From Pelodera strongyloides (Eukaryota; Nematoda; Chromadorea; Rhabditida; Rhabditidae): a stretch of DNA of 64,000 nucleotides. Below, piece after piece: positions 10,201-19,580 of this stretch (its first letter is position 1; every line of letters starts with the position of its first letter). The stretch covers positions 248,001 to 312,000 of the forward strand of contig JAANDG010000108.1 in the NCBI GenBank assembly GCA_036852015.1, written 5' to 3'. The position numbers and the translations under genes were made by a program. The notes below the pieces were generated by a model. It did no database searches and had not been told where the DNA came from. It saw only the letters and a program-made list of their open reading frames with translations.

Positions 10201-13038
10201 CCCTCGAGACTCACACACACACTATTACAACGGCTATGGTAAACATCTTATTATATAAAGGAGAAGAGTTTACTTCGTCTTTTGTTTGTATGCACGAAAC
10301 GAAATCTTTTCATAAAGAAAATTTTCTATTGTCAAAGAGCATACAAAATCTTTGCCGCTGGCGCGATTCGAACCCACATCAGCGCACAACCTCTCGATTC
10401 ATAGTCCAACGCTCTACCTGTTGAGCTATGCTAGCTTATCAGAGATATAATCCTCTGCCCTACATACAGCACCTTCAATAGCAAATTTGCATGGTAGCAT
10501 TAGTCGAATGGAGATCGAAACCGATTATTATACGATTCCACAATCAGAGACGTGTGAATGTGTGGGAGGAGAAAGAGACGAGAGTAAACTTTTGAAATTG
10601 TAGCAATCTTTTTTTAAATAGGGAAACAATCGGCCGAAGGCCGATTCCTCCAGTCGGAGAAGAGCCCGTAGGGCTCTTCGAACGGCTGGTGTTGATATAA
10701 TTCAAAGAATTATATTGATTTATGCCTTCTAAGCAAAAGTATTTGTTTCATACGCATGTTTCTTGGGAGCAAATACCATCATCTATCGAGAAGAAGAAAG
10801 ATATCGACCACATAGATCTCATTTGCTACTGCTTTTCGTTTTCTAAATAAAGAGTTTAATAATAGATCTCGTGAGCCTGCTCCTCATTCGAATTTCGAAC
10901 TACAACTAAATAAAATGTCAACTGCGAAATAACTGCGAAAATTTCAGATAAAAATAAAAAACTTCACGAAATTTATGACCAAATAAGCAAAATTTGCAAA
11001 CATGTGGAAGAAATGTATATGTGTGTGTGTGCCGTGTGCACACACACATACATTTTTTTAAGTATACTGATTTGCATGCGAATTTAGTTTTCATAAATCC
11101 GTTCAAAAACCAACTGTAGCCGCGTTAAAGGGTCAGGCTCACGAGAAAAACAATCTTTTTATACTTTACCATAATATTCCTATTCTCCATACGAGTTTAC
11201 ACATGAAAATGTTATTGTTTAGATACAGCAAGTATAATTTTCGTGGCCAAAATACGGCCAAAATGCGAACTAAATTGTAAATGACCAAAAGGAAGCTTAA
11301 ACGGATGAGTTCACTACAAAATCACCTTGTTTTATTTGTTGATTGCACAAAGGTAAAATTAAACAAAGAGCATAAAAAATGTTCTTGAATTGCTCCCTAG
11401 GGAAGATATTAGGTAAAGAGGGTGAGTATTGATCGATCTTCCGATAACATGAGTAAACAAGATAAACTAGGGAAGATAAGAGATATGGCTGAGACACACT
11501 GTATTTTTCTGTGTTTTAAGTAAATGAACGATGAATCGATCAATACTCACCCTTTTTACCTAATATCTTCCCTAGGGAGTAATTCAAGAAATTTTTTTTT
11601 TTTATGATCTTTGTTTAATTTTACCTTTGTACAATCAAACTAAAGCATAAAACAAGGTGATTTTGTAGTGAACCCATCCCTTTAATAGAACCAAGCAAGA
11701 GTCTGGTGACGAATGGGCGAGGTCTGCGGCGAGGCTGCGAAACCGTTTTGTAATATGCAAAATAGGACGAGTACCGTAGTCAGGATCCATAGGAAAGTGG
11801 GAACAGGGGGAAGGGCCTGATCCTGGTTTCTGACTTAAAGATGTAAATTAGGTCATGTGAAAAGAGGACAATATTTTATCGTATAATAGAGTCCTTGAAT
11901 GGAAAGTTTGTGTTTCATAATTATTAAAACTACGAAAAGAGGCCAATATTTGATGAATCCGATACTGTAAAAAGTGAACAATATTCTGCGTATATGCTCA
12001 ATCCGACATCTTTAAAGGAAGAGGCCCATGAGAAAAAAGTTGTCCTTAATTTACTTACACAGGATGTCCGGAATTTTAGAAATACTTCCGTGAAAACCGC
12101 ATTTCTTTACGCCTAGAACTCTCAAAGTTATTCTCCGGCAAACTGTTCGGCCAGGTACCGTAGTCAGAATCAATTTTTGCGCTTTTGGGCATTACAGTAT
12201 TGAAAACGCCCTGTTAATATCATAGGAATGATTTTCATTCGTTTTAACATTACTCTGAAGAGAAAGGATGAAAATTAACGGATATAAACCGTAAAAACGT
12301 TCTGACTACGGTACCTGGCCGAACAGTTTGCCGGGGAATAACTCTCTGAGCTCTAGGTGTAAAGAAATGCTGTTTTCACAGAAGTATTTCTAAAATTCCG
12401 GACATACTGTGTAAGTAAATTAAGGACAACTTTTTTCTCATGGGCCTCTCCCTTTAATACCCAAACTGGCTATTTCTTTTATGTAATGTCTTCCATTTTT
12501 TGACACGTATTTGTATTTGTTAACTACATATCAGGTATTATGTTCTGAAACGTCTTTTAGAATTAGAACACTGCAAAAACTGCTGGCATGTTGCAGAGTA
12601 GCTTGCGAGTTTGCCACCCTACAAAAAATAAATGCTAATGAATCTAATGAAATAAAATAAATGTCAGTTTGGGTATTAAAGACGCCGGATTTGAGCATAT
12701 ACGCAGACTATTGTTCACTTTTTACAGAATCCGATGCATCAAATATTGGACTTTTTTCGTAGTTTTAAGAGCCCAAACTTTCCATTCAAGGACTCTTACG
12801 TTAAATGTCTTATTTAAGTTAATTCTCTAGTTTTGACGACAGTACATTACAGAGCGCTGGGGTGAAAGAACACCCATCCGAAGATGGCACAACGGTCGTT
12901 ACTTGCTGCGAAGGAGATCTGTGCAATGCGCCTAGCAGCGACAATGCTCAGAAGATCAGTTCGAACATGTGGATTGTAATTGCATTGGCAATGTTCTGCC
13001 CTGTAGGAAGCTATTTTAATGAATTAAACCTCGTTTAA
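7269..13038 (+). CDS. Ly6-like secreted cysteine-rich protein, gene 1
   Basis: Three phase-0 exons: 7269-7352, 9238-9411 and 12853-13038, giving about 148 residues. Exon 1 encodes a signal peptide starting MLRTLLFISFFVCVAF. Exon 2 is cysteine-rich (MECACNYC, TCGCAEDF). Exon 3 contains VVTCCEGDLCN and then a hydrophobic segment (MWIVIALAMFCPVG). CCxxDxCN near the C-terminus is the signature of Ly6/uPAR three-finger proteins, and a hydrophobic tail usually means a GPI-anchor signal; here a short hydrophilic end (SYFNELNLV) follows it, so the anchor is less certain. Exon 2 is longer than in the paralogues. Introns of 1.9 and 3.4 kb are made mostly of inverted repeats. The role is not known; family members usually act at the cell surface. 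Confidence 0.72.
7830..8880. repeat. inverted repeat in intron 1 of Ly6-like gene 1
   Basis: About 7835-7945 (with GAACATGGATAGGTTGGGTT) is the inverted counterpart of about 8770-8875 (AACCCAACCTACCCATGTTTC). A nested inverted pair with GTGTGGTAAACGTGA lies at about 7960-8260. It is probably one mobile element with another inside. Confidence 0.6.
9680..9950. mobile_element. one-ended MITE fragment (family B)
   Basis: Starts TTAAAGGGAATATGTATACC and matches the two full copies at 29544-29898 and 29895-30262 over the first 250 bases. It then breaks off with no right terminus. Confidence 0.65.
10352..10436 (-). other. tRNA-like sequence (SINE head or tRNA pseudogene)
   Basis: On the minus strand, TAGCTCAACAGGTAGAGC fits a D-arm/A box and GGGTTCGAATCGCG a T-arm/B box, with a stem-loop between (GTTGGACTATGAATCGA). 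The acceptor stem does not pair (5' GCTAGCA against 3' AGCGGC), so a working tRNA is unlikely. Confidence 0.55.
10453..10690. repeat. dispersed repeat with twin perfect hairpins, copy 1
   Basis: Contains ATCGGCCGAAGGCCGAT and GAAGAGCCCGTAGGGCTCTTC, two short perfect hairpins, with CCAGTCG and CGGCTGG able to pair around the second (one G-T pair). The same block, with about 170 bases upstream, occurs at 16660-16922. Confidence 0.75.
11297..11695. mobile_element. palindromic MITE (family D)
   Basis: TTAAACGGATGAGTTCACTAC at the left pairs with AGTGAACCCATCCCTTTAA at the right; GATATTAGGTAAA and its inverse lie in the arms. A full copy is at 26400-26882 and a left half at 19716-19870. Confidence 0.8.
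11860..12800. repeat. inverted repeat split by a nested MITE
   Basis: About 11940-12010 (GCATATATGCTCAA-type block) is the inverted counterpart of about 12690-12790. The centre is interrupted by the MITE at 12012-12457 and by a smaller inverted pair (AATACCCAAACTGGC near 12456, GTCAGTTTGGGTATT near 12663). A related inverted pair lies at 13530-14060. Confidence 0.7.
12012..12457. mobile_element. palindromic MITE (family E)
   Basis: TTTAAAGGAAGAGGCCCATG at the left pairs with CATGGGCCTCTCCCTTTAA at the right; the arms are long, containing GGACAACTTTTTTCTC and its inverse, and a GTACCG-centred interior. Confidence 0.85.
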
Positions 13039-13529
13039 TATACCACCTCGTTTTAACCTCGTTTTACCAACCTCGTTTTACCAAAATTGTGCGACCTGGT
13101 AACGTATTGATAATAAATAATGTTGCCCGTATATTTTAATGATGCCATTACGATATGAAACTCTGTGTCTGTTTTACGGGCCATGTTCGAAATAACAGGA
13201 CTTCGTTGGAATTCAAGCAAATTTTCCAGACGATTGTGCAAGGCGCAGCATGCGCTTCAAACTCAAACCTTAAATGTTAGTAGAAGCCTCAAAATTCGGC
13301 GTATTTAAGCTTAGGAATATTAGGTGGCACACTTAGAGTTAAAAGGCTCCTCGGTGTATTTTAGCAGGGGCCAGACTTTAAATTTTTTTCCTCATTTTGA
13401 ATCGAATCGAGAAAGTAAGTTTGCAATTTTGTGAAAACCTAGAAAAAAAGGTCGGCGGCGCAAAACACCTTCGGCGAAAAAAATCCGCGGCACATAAGCG
13501 GGGGTACGATACGTTGCGATGTTCCAATG

Positions 13530-14060
13530 GGCTAAATTTATCGTGGAAAAGAGGCCTTGACTGATAAGTGTGGGTTTCATACTGTTTTAATTCTACGAAG
13601 AGAGGCCAATAATTTGACACGAATTCTAAAAAATGAGGGCAATATAAAATATAATACTGAGCTTGCGCTCAAATCAGACGTTTTTATTACCCAATCTTTG
13701 TCATTTCTTTTATGCCATTAGTTTTCCTTTATTTAACTGGATTTCGAATCTGGAACACGTTTGCCTTGCCGTCTGTGTTATTCTAAAAGCCGCTTCAGGT
13801 GGTAACACTTACAATTCTTACTGAGAGTTCCTGTAAAATTCGGCAGGCTGATTGCATAAATGAAATGCCCCAGCCAGCGTGGGTAAAAAAGGCCTGCTTT
13901 GAGTGCAAGCTTAGGATATTATGTTTTATATGTCCACGTTTAATAGAATTCGATACAAATTATTGGCCCCTTTTCGTAGATTCAAAACAGGATAAAACCC
14001 AAGCTTGCCATTCAAGGACTCTTTTCTACGACGAATTTTGTCATCTTTTCACATGACGAA
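13530..14060. repeat. inverted repeat downstream of Ly6-like gene 1
   Basis: Left arm with GTGGAAAAGAGGCCTTGA and GAGGCCAATAATTTG; right arm with AATTATTGGCCCC and CAAGGACTCTTTTCTACG. It is related to the outer repeat at 11860-12800. The rest of 13040-14100 holds nothing that I can call a gene. Confidence 0.6.
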
Positions 14061-14099
14061 ATGAATAATTTACTAATTTACATAATTAAAACGAAAAAC

Positions 14100-14552
14100 A
14101 GTTCAGCTTCCCATGGGACGGTGGGCCACTCATGGGCGGTCAGATTTCCATGGGACGGTTGTCCCACTCGTGGGACGCCTAAAATCGCATGGAACGTGAT
14201 TCAACTACGTATATTGAGTTGAACTGCGAAAACACCGACAATAGCTCGAATCAGTTTATTGGGTAAGAGTGTAACAGGGAGAGTTTGACGTCTTCTTGGA
14301 CTCTGAGTCCGATGGGATGGGGGCCACTCTGCCAACTCCAAGTTTGTTCCGCTGCGCCACTGGCCACTCCCCCATAAATCCGCACTCGAGCCACTGTCTA
14401 GGTCTAGGGGAGGAGGACGGTTTGAGACGGTTGTTATAAAGGTTTATTGTAAACAGTGAGCAGACTTATCGGCTCTGTCAGATCGTAGGCAGTTTCGTGG
14501 ATAACAGCTAACCTGCGGTTTTGTACGGACCCGGTAAACCGTTTGGAGCTCC
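14100..14552. other. no gene seen; short GGGACG motifs
   Basis: The stretch 14110-14180 repeats CATGGGACGGT and GTGGGACG in both orientations and could fold. No coding exon is visible. Confidence 0.4.
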
Positions 14553-14563
14553 AAATAATAATA

Positions 14564-14852
14564 ATAATTGTAATGGATGTGCTCAGCTATTTCTATCAAT
14601 ATCAACTTTTATCACAATCAGCTGTTTACTCCTTACATCCTCTCTGGTTCTCTATAGCATGACAGTTGTCGCGGCGCTCTCTCTCTCTATCCTTGACGCG
14701 CCGCGGCCCAACTAACAAGTCAGTGTGCACATGTCGTTGCTAACACCAAGACGACAATAAATGATGTGTTCGTATTTAATAATATTCATGAACACAACCA
14801 ATCACACAACAACACAATAATACTAAATTATGGGCACGGGCAAACCCATAAT
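14564..14852. repeat. 5' LTR
   Basis: Direct repeat of 15862-16151; includes a CTCTCTCT tract and an AATAAA-like signal in GACAATAAATGATG. Confidence 0.75.
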
Positions 14853-15861
14853 TTAGATGGCAACCGCTTCGGGCTGGATCTATTCTATTCCGATCCAGAG
14901 AACCTACATCTATATGCCCGACAATCCCTGATTTGCAACACTCGTCACAATCTCCCCATACTGTATTCAATTAATTTTTATTTTCTTCCGTCCAGCATAT
15001 TGCCCCAGTGCTGTTTTAATTCAACAATACATTCCTGCGCCACGCTGTATTCTCAAGAGGCCGGTGAAGACGGGTAAACGAGAACGAGGAGCTGCACAAC
15101 TTCCCGGTATTATTGATTATCCAGTTAATAGTGTAAGATGGCGCCCTAAAGTGTAAGGCAGATGCAGCTCAGGGACACCCCGATTGTGCTAGGTCATGTT
15201 GCTATAATATATTTGTAATATAAATAATAAGGACCCCGCTCAAGAAGCGTAACATTTAACGGCAGCGTATGAGGTGGGAGGATAGGGAAGGCTGACCGTT
15301 TGACCGTTTTAACGCCTTTCGGGAGAAATAATAATAAAAAGAATACAGAATAAGATATTTCAATAGGGTCCTTTGAATATCTTTGTCCCTTATTTCTTTT
15401 GATGTAGTTTTTCGATGACTATTCTAGGAGAGATGCTAAACTCGAACCTAAAGTTTTGAGACTGTGAATACAACTGAAGATTGTTGTGAATTTTTATTGT
15501 GTATGTTGCGGAGGCACACTCCGAGCACATTATCGAAGTTAATATCGTTTGAATTTGTAAGACCATGATTGAAGTTTACATTTTGTGTTTGTTTTGGCAC
15601 ACTGAATTTTTGTCTCCATTGCTTTTGTTATTATTCGATCTTTGGAATTTTGCTGGATATTGCTAATTTATGTCGATTTTTGATGCTGATTTTAACTAAT
15701 GGTGATTGTAATTAATTTTTCTTTCCATCTATTTTCACTTTCACCATTTACTATTATTTTGTGACAACTTTTTTGGATGCCGGCTTAGGCAAAGGACAAA
15801 AAGGACTAGGAACTGCCGGTTTAGGATAGCATGGGGACCATGCTATTTAGGGAGCGGGGAT

Positions 15862-16151
15862 GTAATGGATGTGCTCAGCTATTTCTATCAATATCAACTT
15901 TTATCACAATCAGCTGTTTACTCCTTACATCCTCTCTGGTTCTCTATAGCATGACAGTTGTCGCGGCGCTCTCTCTCTCTCTATCCTTGACGCGCCGCGG
16001 CCCAACTAACAAGTCAGTGTGCCCATGTCGTTGCTAACACCAAGACGACAATAAATGATGTGTTCGTATTTAATAATATTCATGAACACAACCAATCACA
16101 CAACAACACAATAATACTAAATTATGGGCACGGGCAAACCCATAATTTAGA
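15862..16151. repeat. 3' LTR
   Basis: Second copy of the LTR, preceded by a purine-rich tract and followed by a dispersed repeat that also occurs at 55283. Confidence 0.75.
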
Positions 16152-16212
16152 TAATTAATAATTTATTACGCACACATACAATTCATGAGAAAAATATATG
16201 CAACGTACAGTT
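16152..16212. repeat. dispersed repeat shared with 55283-55342
   Basis: AATTTATTACGCACACATAC and onward to CAACGT is nearly identical at both sites. The copy at 55283 has no LTR beside it. Confidence 0.75.
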
Positions 16213-16659
16213 TTGTCGAGTAAAGCAACAGTAAGAAAGCGAAACGAATAAATAAAGGTACACATTATACAGAACTATATTAAGTTAAGTGCGGAGTTTC
16301 CTCAATCATAATAGAAGTTATATGTACAAATGAATGCCTACGAACCATTTTAGTTGCTCTGGGAATAACTCACAAGTAAATCTAATTTGATGGGGTCTCG
16401 ATGTATGGCAAAAACAGCGCATTTTGTTTCCAAGTATCAAATGTGCATCTCGTGTATACACCTTTGAAATTGTGCATACACCTTTGAAAGTTAGAAAATG
16501 CACCATTGATACTGGGGTTTGCAAGTATGCCAAAAACCGCGAGTTTTCCTTGCAAGTATCAATTTCAAAATAGTGTGCCAATCTACCGTGCCTTTTCGTA
16601 ATTTTGACACACCCGCGCTATAGAAAATCCGCCATCGAAGACATTTTTTGTTGAACAAA

Positions 16660-16922
16660 TGGTAATCCTCTGCCATACATACAGCACCTTCAATGGCAAA
16701 TTCGCATGGTAGAGTATTATTCGAGTGAAGATCCAAACTTCCACAATCAGAGTTCCACTTATACGTTTCCACAATCAGAGACGCGTGAATCGTGTGGGAG
16801 GAGAAAGAGCCGAGAGTTAACATTTTACGTTGTAGCTATTCTTTTTTAAATAGGGAAACAATCGGCCGAAGGCCGATTCCTCCAGTCGGAGAAGAGCCCG
16901 TAGGGCTCTTCGAACGGCTGGT
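16660..16922. repeat. dispersed repeat with twin perfect hairpins, copy 2
   Basis: Direct-orientation copy of 10453-10690: the CATACATACAGCACCTTCAA block, then GTGGGAGGAGAAAGAG, then the two hairpins, which are unchanged in sequence. Confidence 0.8.
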
Positions 16923-17021
16923 AAACAATAAGCTAGAACAAGGATCCTGCTTTGTGAGTTTTTAATGTACGAAAAAGGGCAAACATCCTCTTTCGAGCCT
17001 TTCGAGCAAACGTCCTCTATC

Positions 17022-17130
17022 GTAGTAAATAGTTGATTTCCATAGTGGGCATACAAATTTACAAGCCATTTTGAAAGCCAGCACAAAATTTGCATGCCCA
17101 CTAGGAAAATCAACTATTTACTACTATCCA
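17022..17130. repeat. short palindromic element
   Basis: AGTAAATAGTTGATTTCC at the left and GGAAAATCAACTATTTACT at the right, with GTGGGCATACAAATTT inside paired to AAATTTGCATGCCCAC. Confidence 0.8.
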
Positions 17131-17233
17131 AAATTTTTATAGAATTCATAGTTTTATATTGATTTACTCCTTAAAATTAAAAGCGTTTGCATTGTAAAGC
17201 ACGTCTTTCGGAATTTAATACTATTTGAGCACT

Positions 17234-18640
17234 TCATTCTCGTGAGCCTCCTCCTTTAACTTCAGTTACCTTCGAAATTACAGTACCATTGCAAATATAG
17301 ACTGTTTTGGGATTTTGAGCACCAAGGTATATTGCTTGACACTTGTGAGGTGCCAACGACAACTGAAAGCTAACCGACCACTCATAAACAATGTCTATGG
17401 ATTGTTGCAAGTGAACAACATCATTAGCTGATTTGATTACTCTATAAGTCTTAATGTCATCAGCATACATGACAAAATGAGTACCAGCATTGCGTAAAAC
17501 CGAAGCAAGATCAGAGGCCGTATTCACCAACACGCAGGCCAACACGGAGATAAAGAGTGAGTAGAGATGACATAGAGATGCCAGAGCAGAAGAGATTCAG
17601 AGCGCTAGTGAGCCTAAGGAGGGCACCCTGTGTGTTGGTGAATACGGTCTCTGATATAAAAAGAGAGAACAGAATAGGACCAAGAACTGAACCTTGGGGC
17701 ACGCCACTAATATAGTTCATTACTTCTGAAGTGGAGTTTGCAGTTCTGACAGACATTTTTCTGTCCTCAAGCCAATTCTTGATCCATCCACACACATAAT
17801 CGGGGAACCGTATACACTCCAACTGTGCTATAAGTTGCTTGTGCGAAACCCTATCAAAGGCTTTGGCAAAATCGAAATAAACAACATCGATTTTCTCGCC
17901 ATTTTCTATTGCCAGGGTCCAGTCATTTAAAGCACCAAGAAGAGCAGTTTCGCTTGATCTACTCTTAAGAAAACCATGCTGCTCTACGGGTATTAAATTC
18001 TTCTTGAGAGAAAAGTCTAATATATGCGAAACTTCAAATAAACGACAAGGAAAACTCGTAATACTTACTGGCCTATAGTTTCTTACAGAAGAATCACTTG
18101 GCATTCCCTTATGTGGCAGAATAAAACAGGGCCATTTCCAAAAAATGGAACTTCTCCAGTCAACATAGACCTAATAACAATTATGGTTGTTATTAGGTCA
18201 TCAGGTGTTAAATCATCAGGTGTGCGAGAGAAAGAAACCTTCAACTTTGCAATTAATGACATAATTATTGAAGTATCAATAACGACGGAGGAAAAAGATC
18301 CGTAATGTTAAACTGAGTATCAATCTGCTGACAACGGTTGTCATCTTGAATCTAGATTAAAATAACGAACAAAAGAATTTGCACGCTGAATCACTGACGT
18401 GAGTTATGCCTTCTAAGTCAGCTACAATGCGGATAACTCTAGGAGAGCGAGATGTGCCATTATTAATATACTTAAACAACCGGCTAACTTGGCCTGAAGC
18501 AATGATCTTTCTTTCTACATTGCTATGGTACTTATCAGAGGCTCTTTTTAACCATCTGCTGACTAAATTATACTTTTCTTTGTGCACATCACTAATATCG
18601 ATCAATGGAAACAATCGCTCTTTCTGATTGGGCAAGTTTT
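17234..18640 (-). pseudogene. LINE reverse transcriptase, broken
   Basis: Reading on the minus strand from 18635: KYHSNVERKIIASGQVSRLF (linker before the RT), a gap near 18110-18350, then SVRNYRPVSITSFPCRLFE, VEQHGFLKSRSSETAL, DVVYFDFAKAFDRVSHKQL and NYISGVPQGSVLGPILFSLF (RT fingers and palm). After a 142-base insertion follow GTHFVMYADDIKTYRVI (catalytic YADD box) and SLAPHKCQAIYLG. The order is that of CR1/jockey-type RTs. The insertion, a frame change and the missing endonuclease and 3' end make it dead. It was reverse-transcribed into this locus and has no link to neighbouring genes. Confidence 0.85.
17512..17653. mobile_element. 142-bp terminal-inverted-repeat insertion inside the RT
   Basis: Begins CAGAGGCCGTATTCACCAAC and ends with the inverted GTTGGTGAATACGGTCTCTG; the TIRs are about 22 bases with one mismatch, flanked by AT on each side. 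Removing it would bring PILFSLFI next to DLASVLRNAG, the usual RT order. Confidence 0.8.
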
Positions 18641-18914
18641 CTATATGTCTTATGCGAATACCACCAACGGAACTTTCTTACGATGGATGTGCACATAAGT
18701 TCGTGTATGAAACAGACAAAGAACTTGTAAAGTAAATCGACATTAGGGTATACTCGTAGCATATATGACCAGTCGATATTGCATGACTCCCTTGAAATTG
18801 ACAGGTAAACTGCATTTTTTCAAATCATAAGATTGTCTAATAACATGTGTTTCAGTGGAAATACGAACGTTAAACGAAATTAGACAATGGTCACATTTGT
18901 GAGGGGGAGGCAAA

Positions 18915-19400
18915 CATTTTTTTGCGGTCCATTGCCGGCATGTCCCACAACGGCCGCAAAAAAATGCGAAAGTGCCTAACATGTTTAATCGCCTATGGTC
19001 TCTTAGTTTTTCACACTATTTCCTTTTTCGCTGCGAGACTTTTTCAAGATTTCCCTGATTCGCACTTTTTACTGTAACTCTTCAAAAGTTTGCCAATGGC
19101 CTGTCCATGTTTGCGATTCGCACTTGCGAAAATGACAAATGCCTGTCCGTGTGCAGGCCATTTTACATGAATGTCAAATGCCTACCGTAACCATGCGAAT
19201 AACACATTTGACATGGTCCTGCAGCGAAAGTGTATCAGATCCGTACTATTTGAAATAGATCCGTACTATTTTGAAGTAGATCCGTACTAGATTCAAAATC
19301 GCTGCGGGACCTTGTCATTTACATTAACTCGAACATGGACAGGCATTTGTCATTTTCGCAAGTGCGAATCGCATACATGGACATGCCATAACATGGATGA
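18915..19400. repeat. inverted repeats and a triplicated 19-mer upstream of Ly6-like gene 2
   Basis: A hairpin at 18917-18966 (CATTTTTTTGCGG and its inverse) precedes an inverted pair (about 19100-19150 and 19330-19390, with GCGATTCGCACTTGCGAAAA). Between them GATCCGTACTATTT-type units occur three times at 19238-19290. Confidence 0.7.
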
Positions 19401-19514
19401 CAGTTTCGCATGCGAATTTAGAAATTGATTCCAAGATCGGGAAAACACACCGTACAATAACCAAAAAGCAAAAATGAAACCCATGCAACTTATGTTCATA
19501 GACAATACGCCCCT

Positions 19515-19580
19515 CTAATTTGCATACACAATACTCAGGAAATCCATATAATTCTTCTCGGCAGGAACAGTCTTCCAACA
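19515..19580 (+). promoter_or_regulatory. shared proximal promoter block, Ly6-like gene 2
   Basis: TAATTTGCATA at 19515-19525, AATCCATATAATT at 19540-19552 and AGTCTTCCAACA before the ATG; the first motif starts 66 bases from the ATG, exactly as in the gene at 63747. Confidence 0.55.

Larger units (their letters stand above)
10045..10890. mobile_element. degenerate MITE carrying a tRNA-like block and hairpins (family C ends)
   Basis: GGAGGAGGCTCACGAGATC at the left and GATCTCGTGAGCCTGCTCC at the right are inverted ends of the family seen intact at 20093-20608 and 29012-29549. The interior differs from those copies and holds a tRNA-like sequence and a hairpin block, so insertions or swapping of the centre are likely. 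Confidence 0.55.
14564..16151. mobile_element. LTR retroelement remnant without coding region
   Basis: Two near-identical direct repeats of about 285 bases (about 14564-14852 and 15862-16151) begin TGTAATGGATGTGCTCAGC and end CCCATAATTTAGA. TGGCAACCGCTTCGGG follows the left copy in primer-binding-site position. The purine-rich AGGGAGCGGGGA precedes the right copy like a polypurine tract. The 1.0-kb interior has no gag or pol. The LTRs differ at only a few positions, so insertion is fairly recent. AAT-rich sequence flanks both sides. Confidence 0.8.

Noticed and set aside
10627..10685. Hammerhead ribozyme
   Set aside because: Hairpins are present but the CTGATGA core and GAAA placement are not.
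16318..17113. Several minus-strand ORFs of about 100 residues
   Set aside because: They run through dispersed repeat and hairpin sequence, differ in frame from the other copy, and have no domain.
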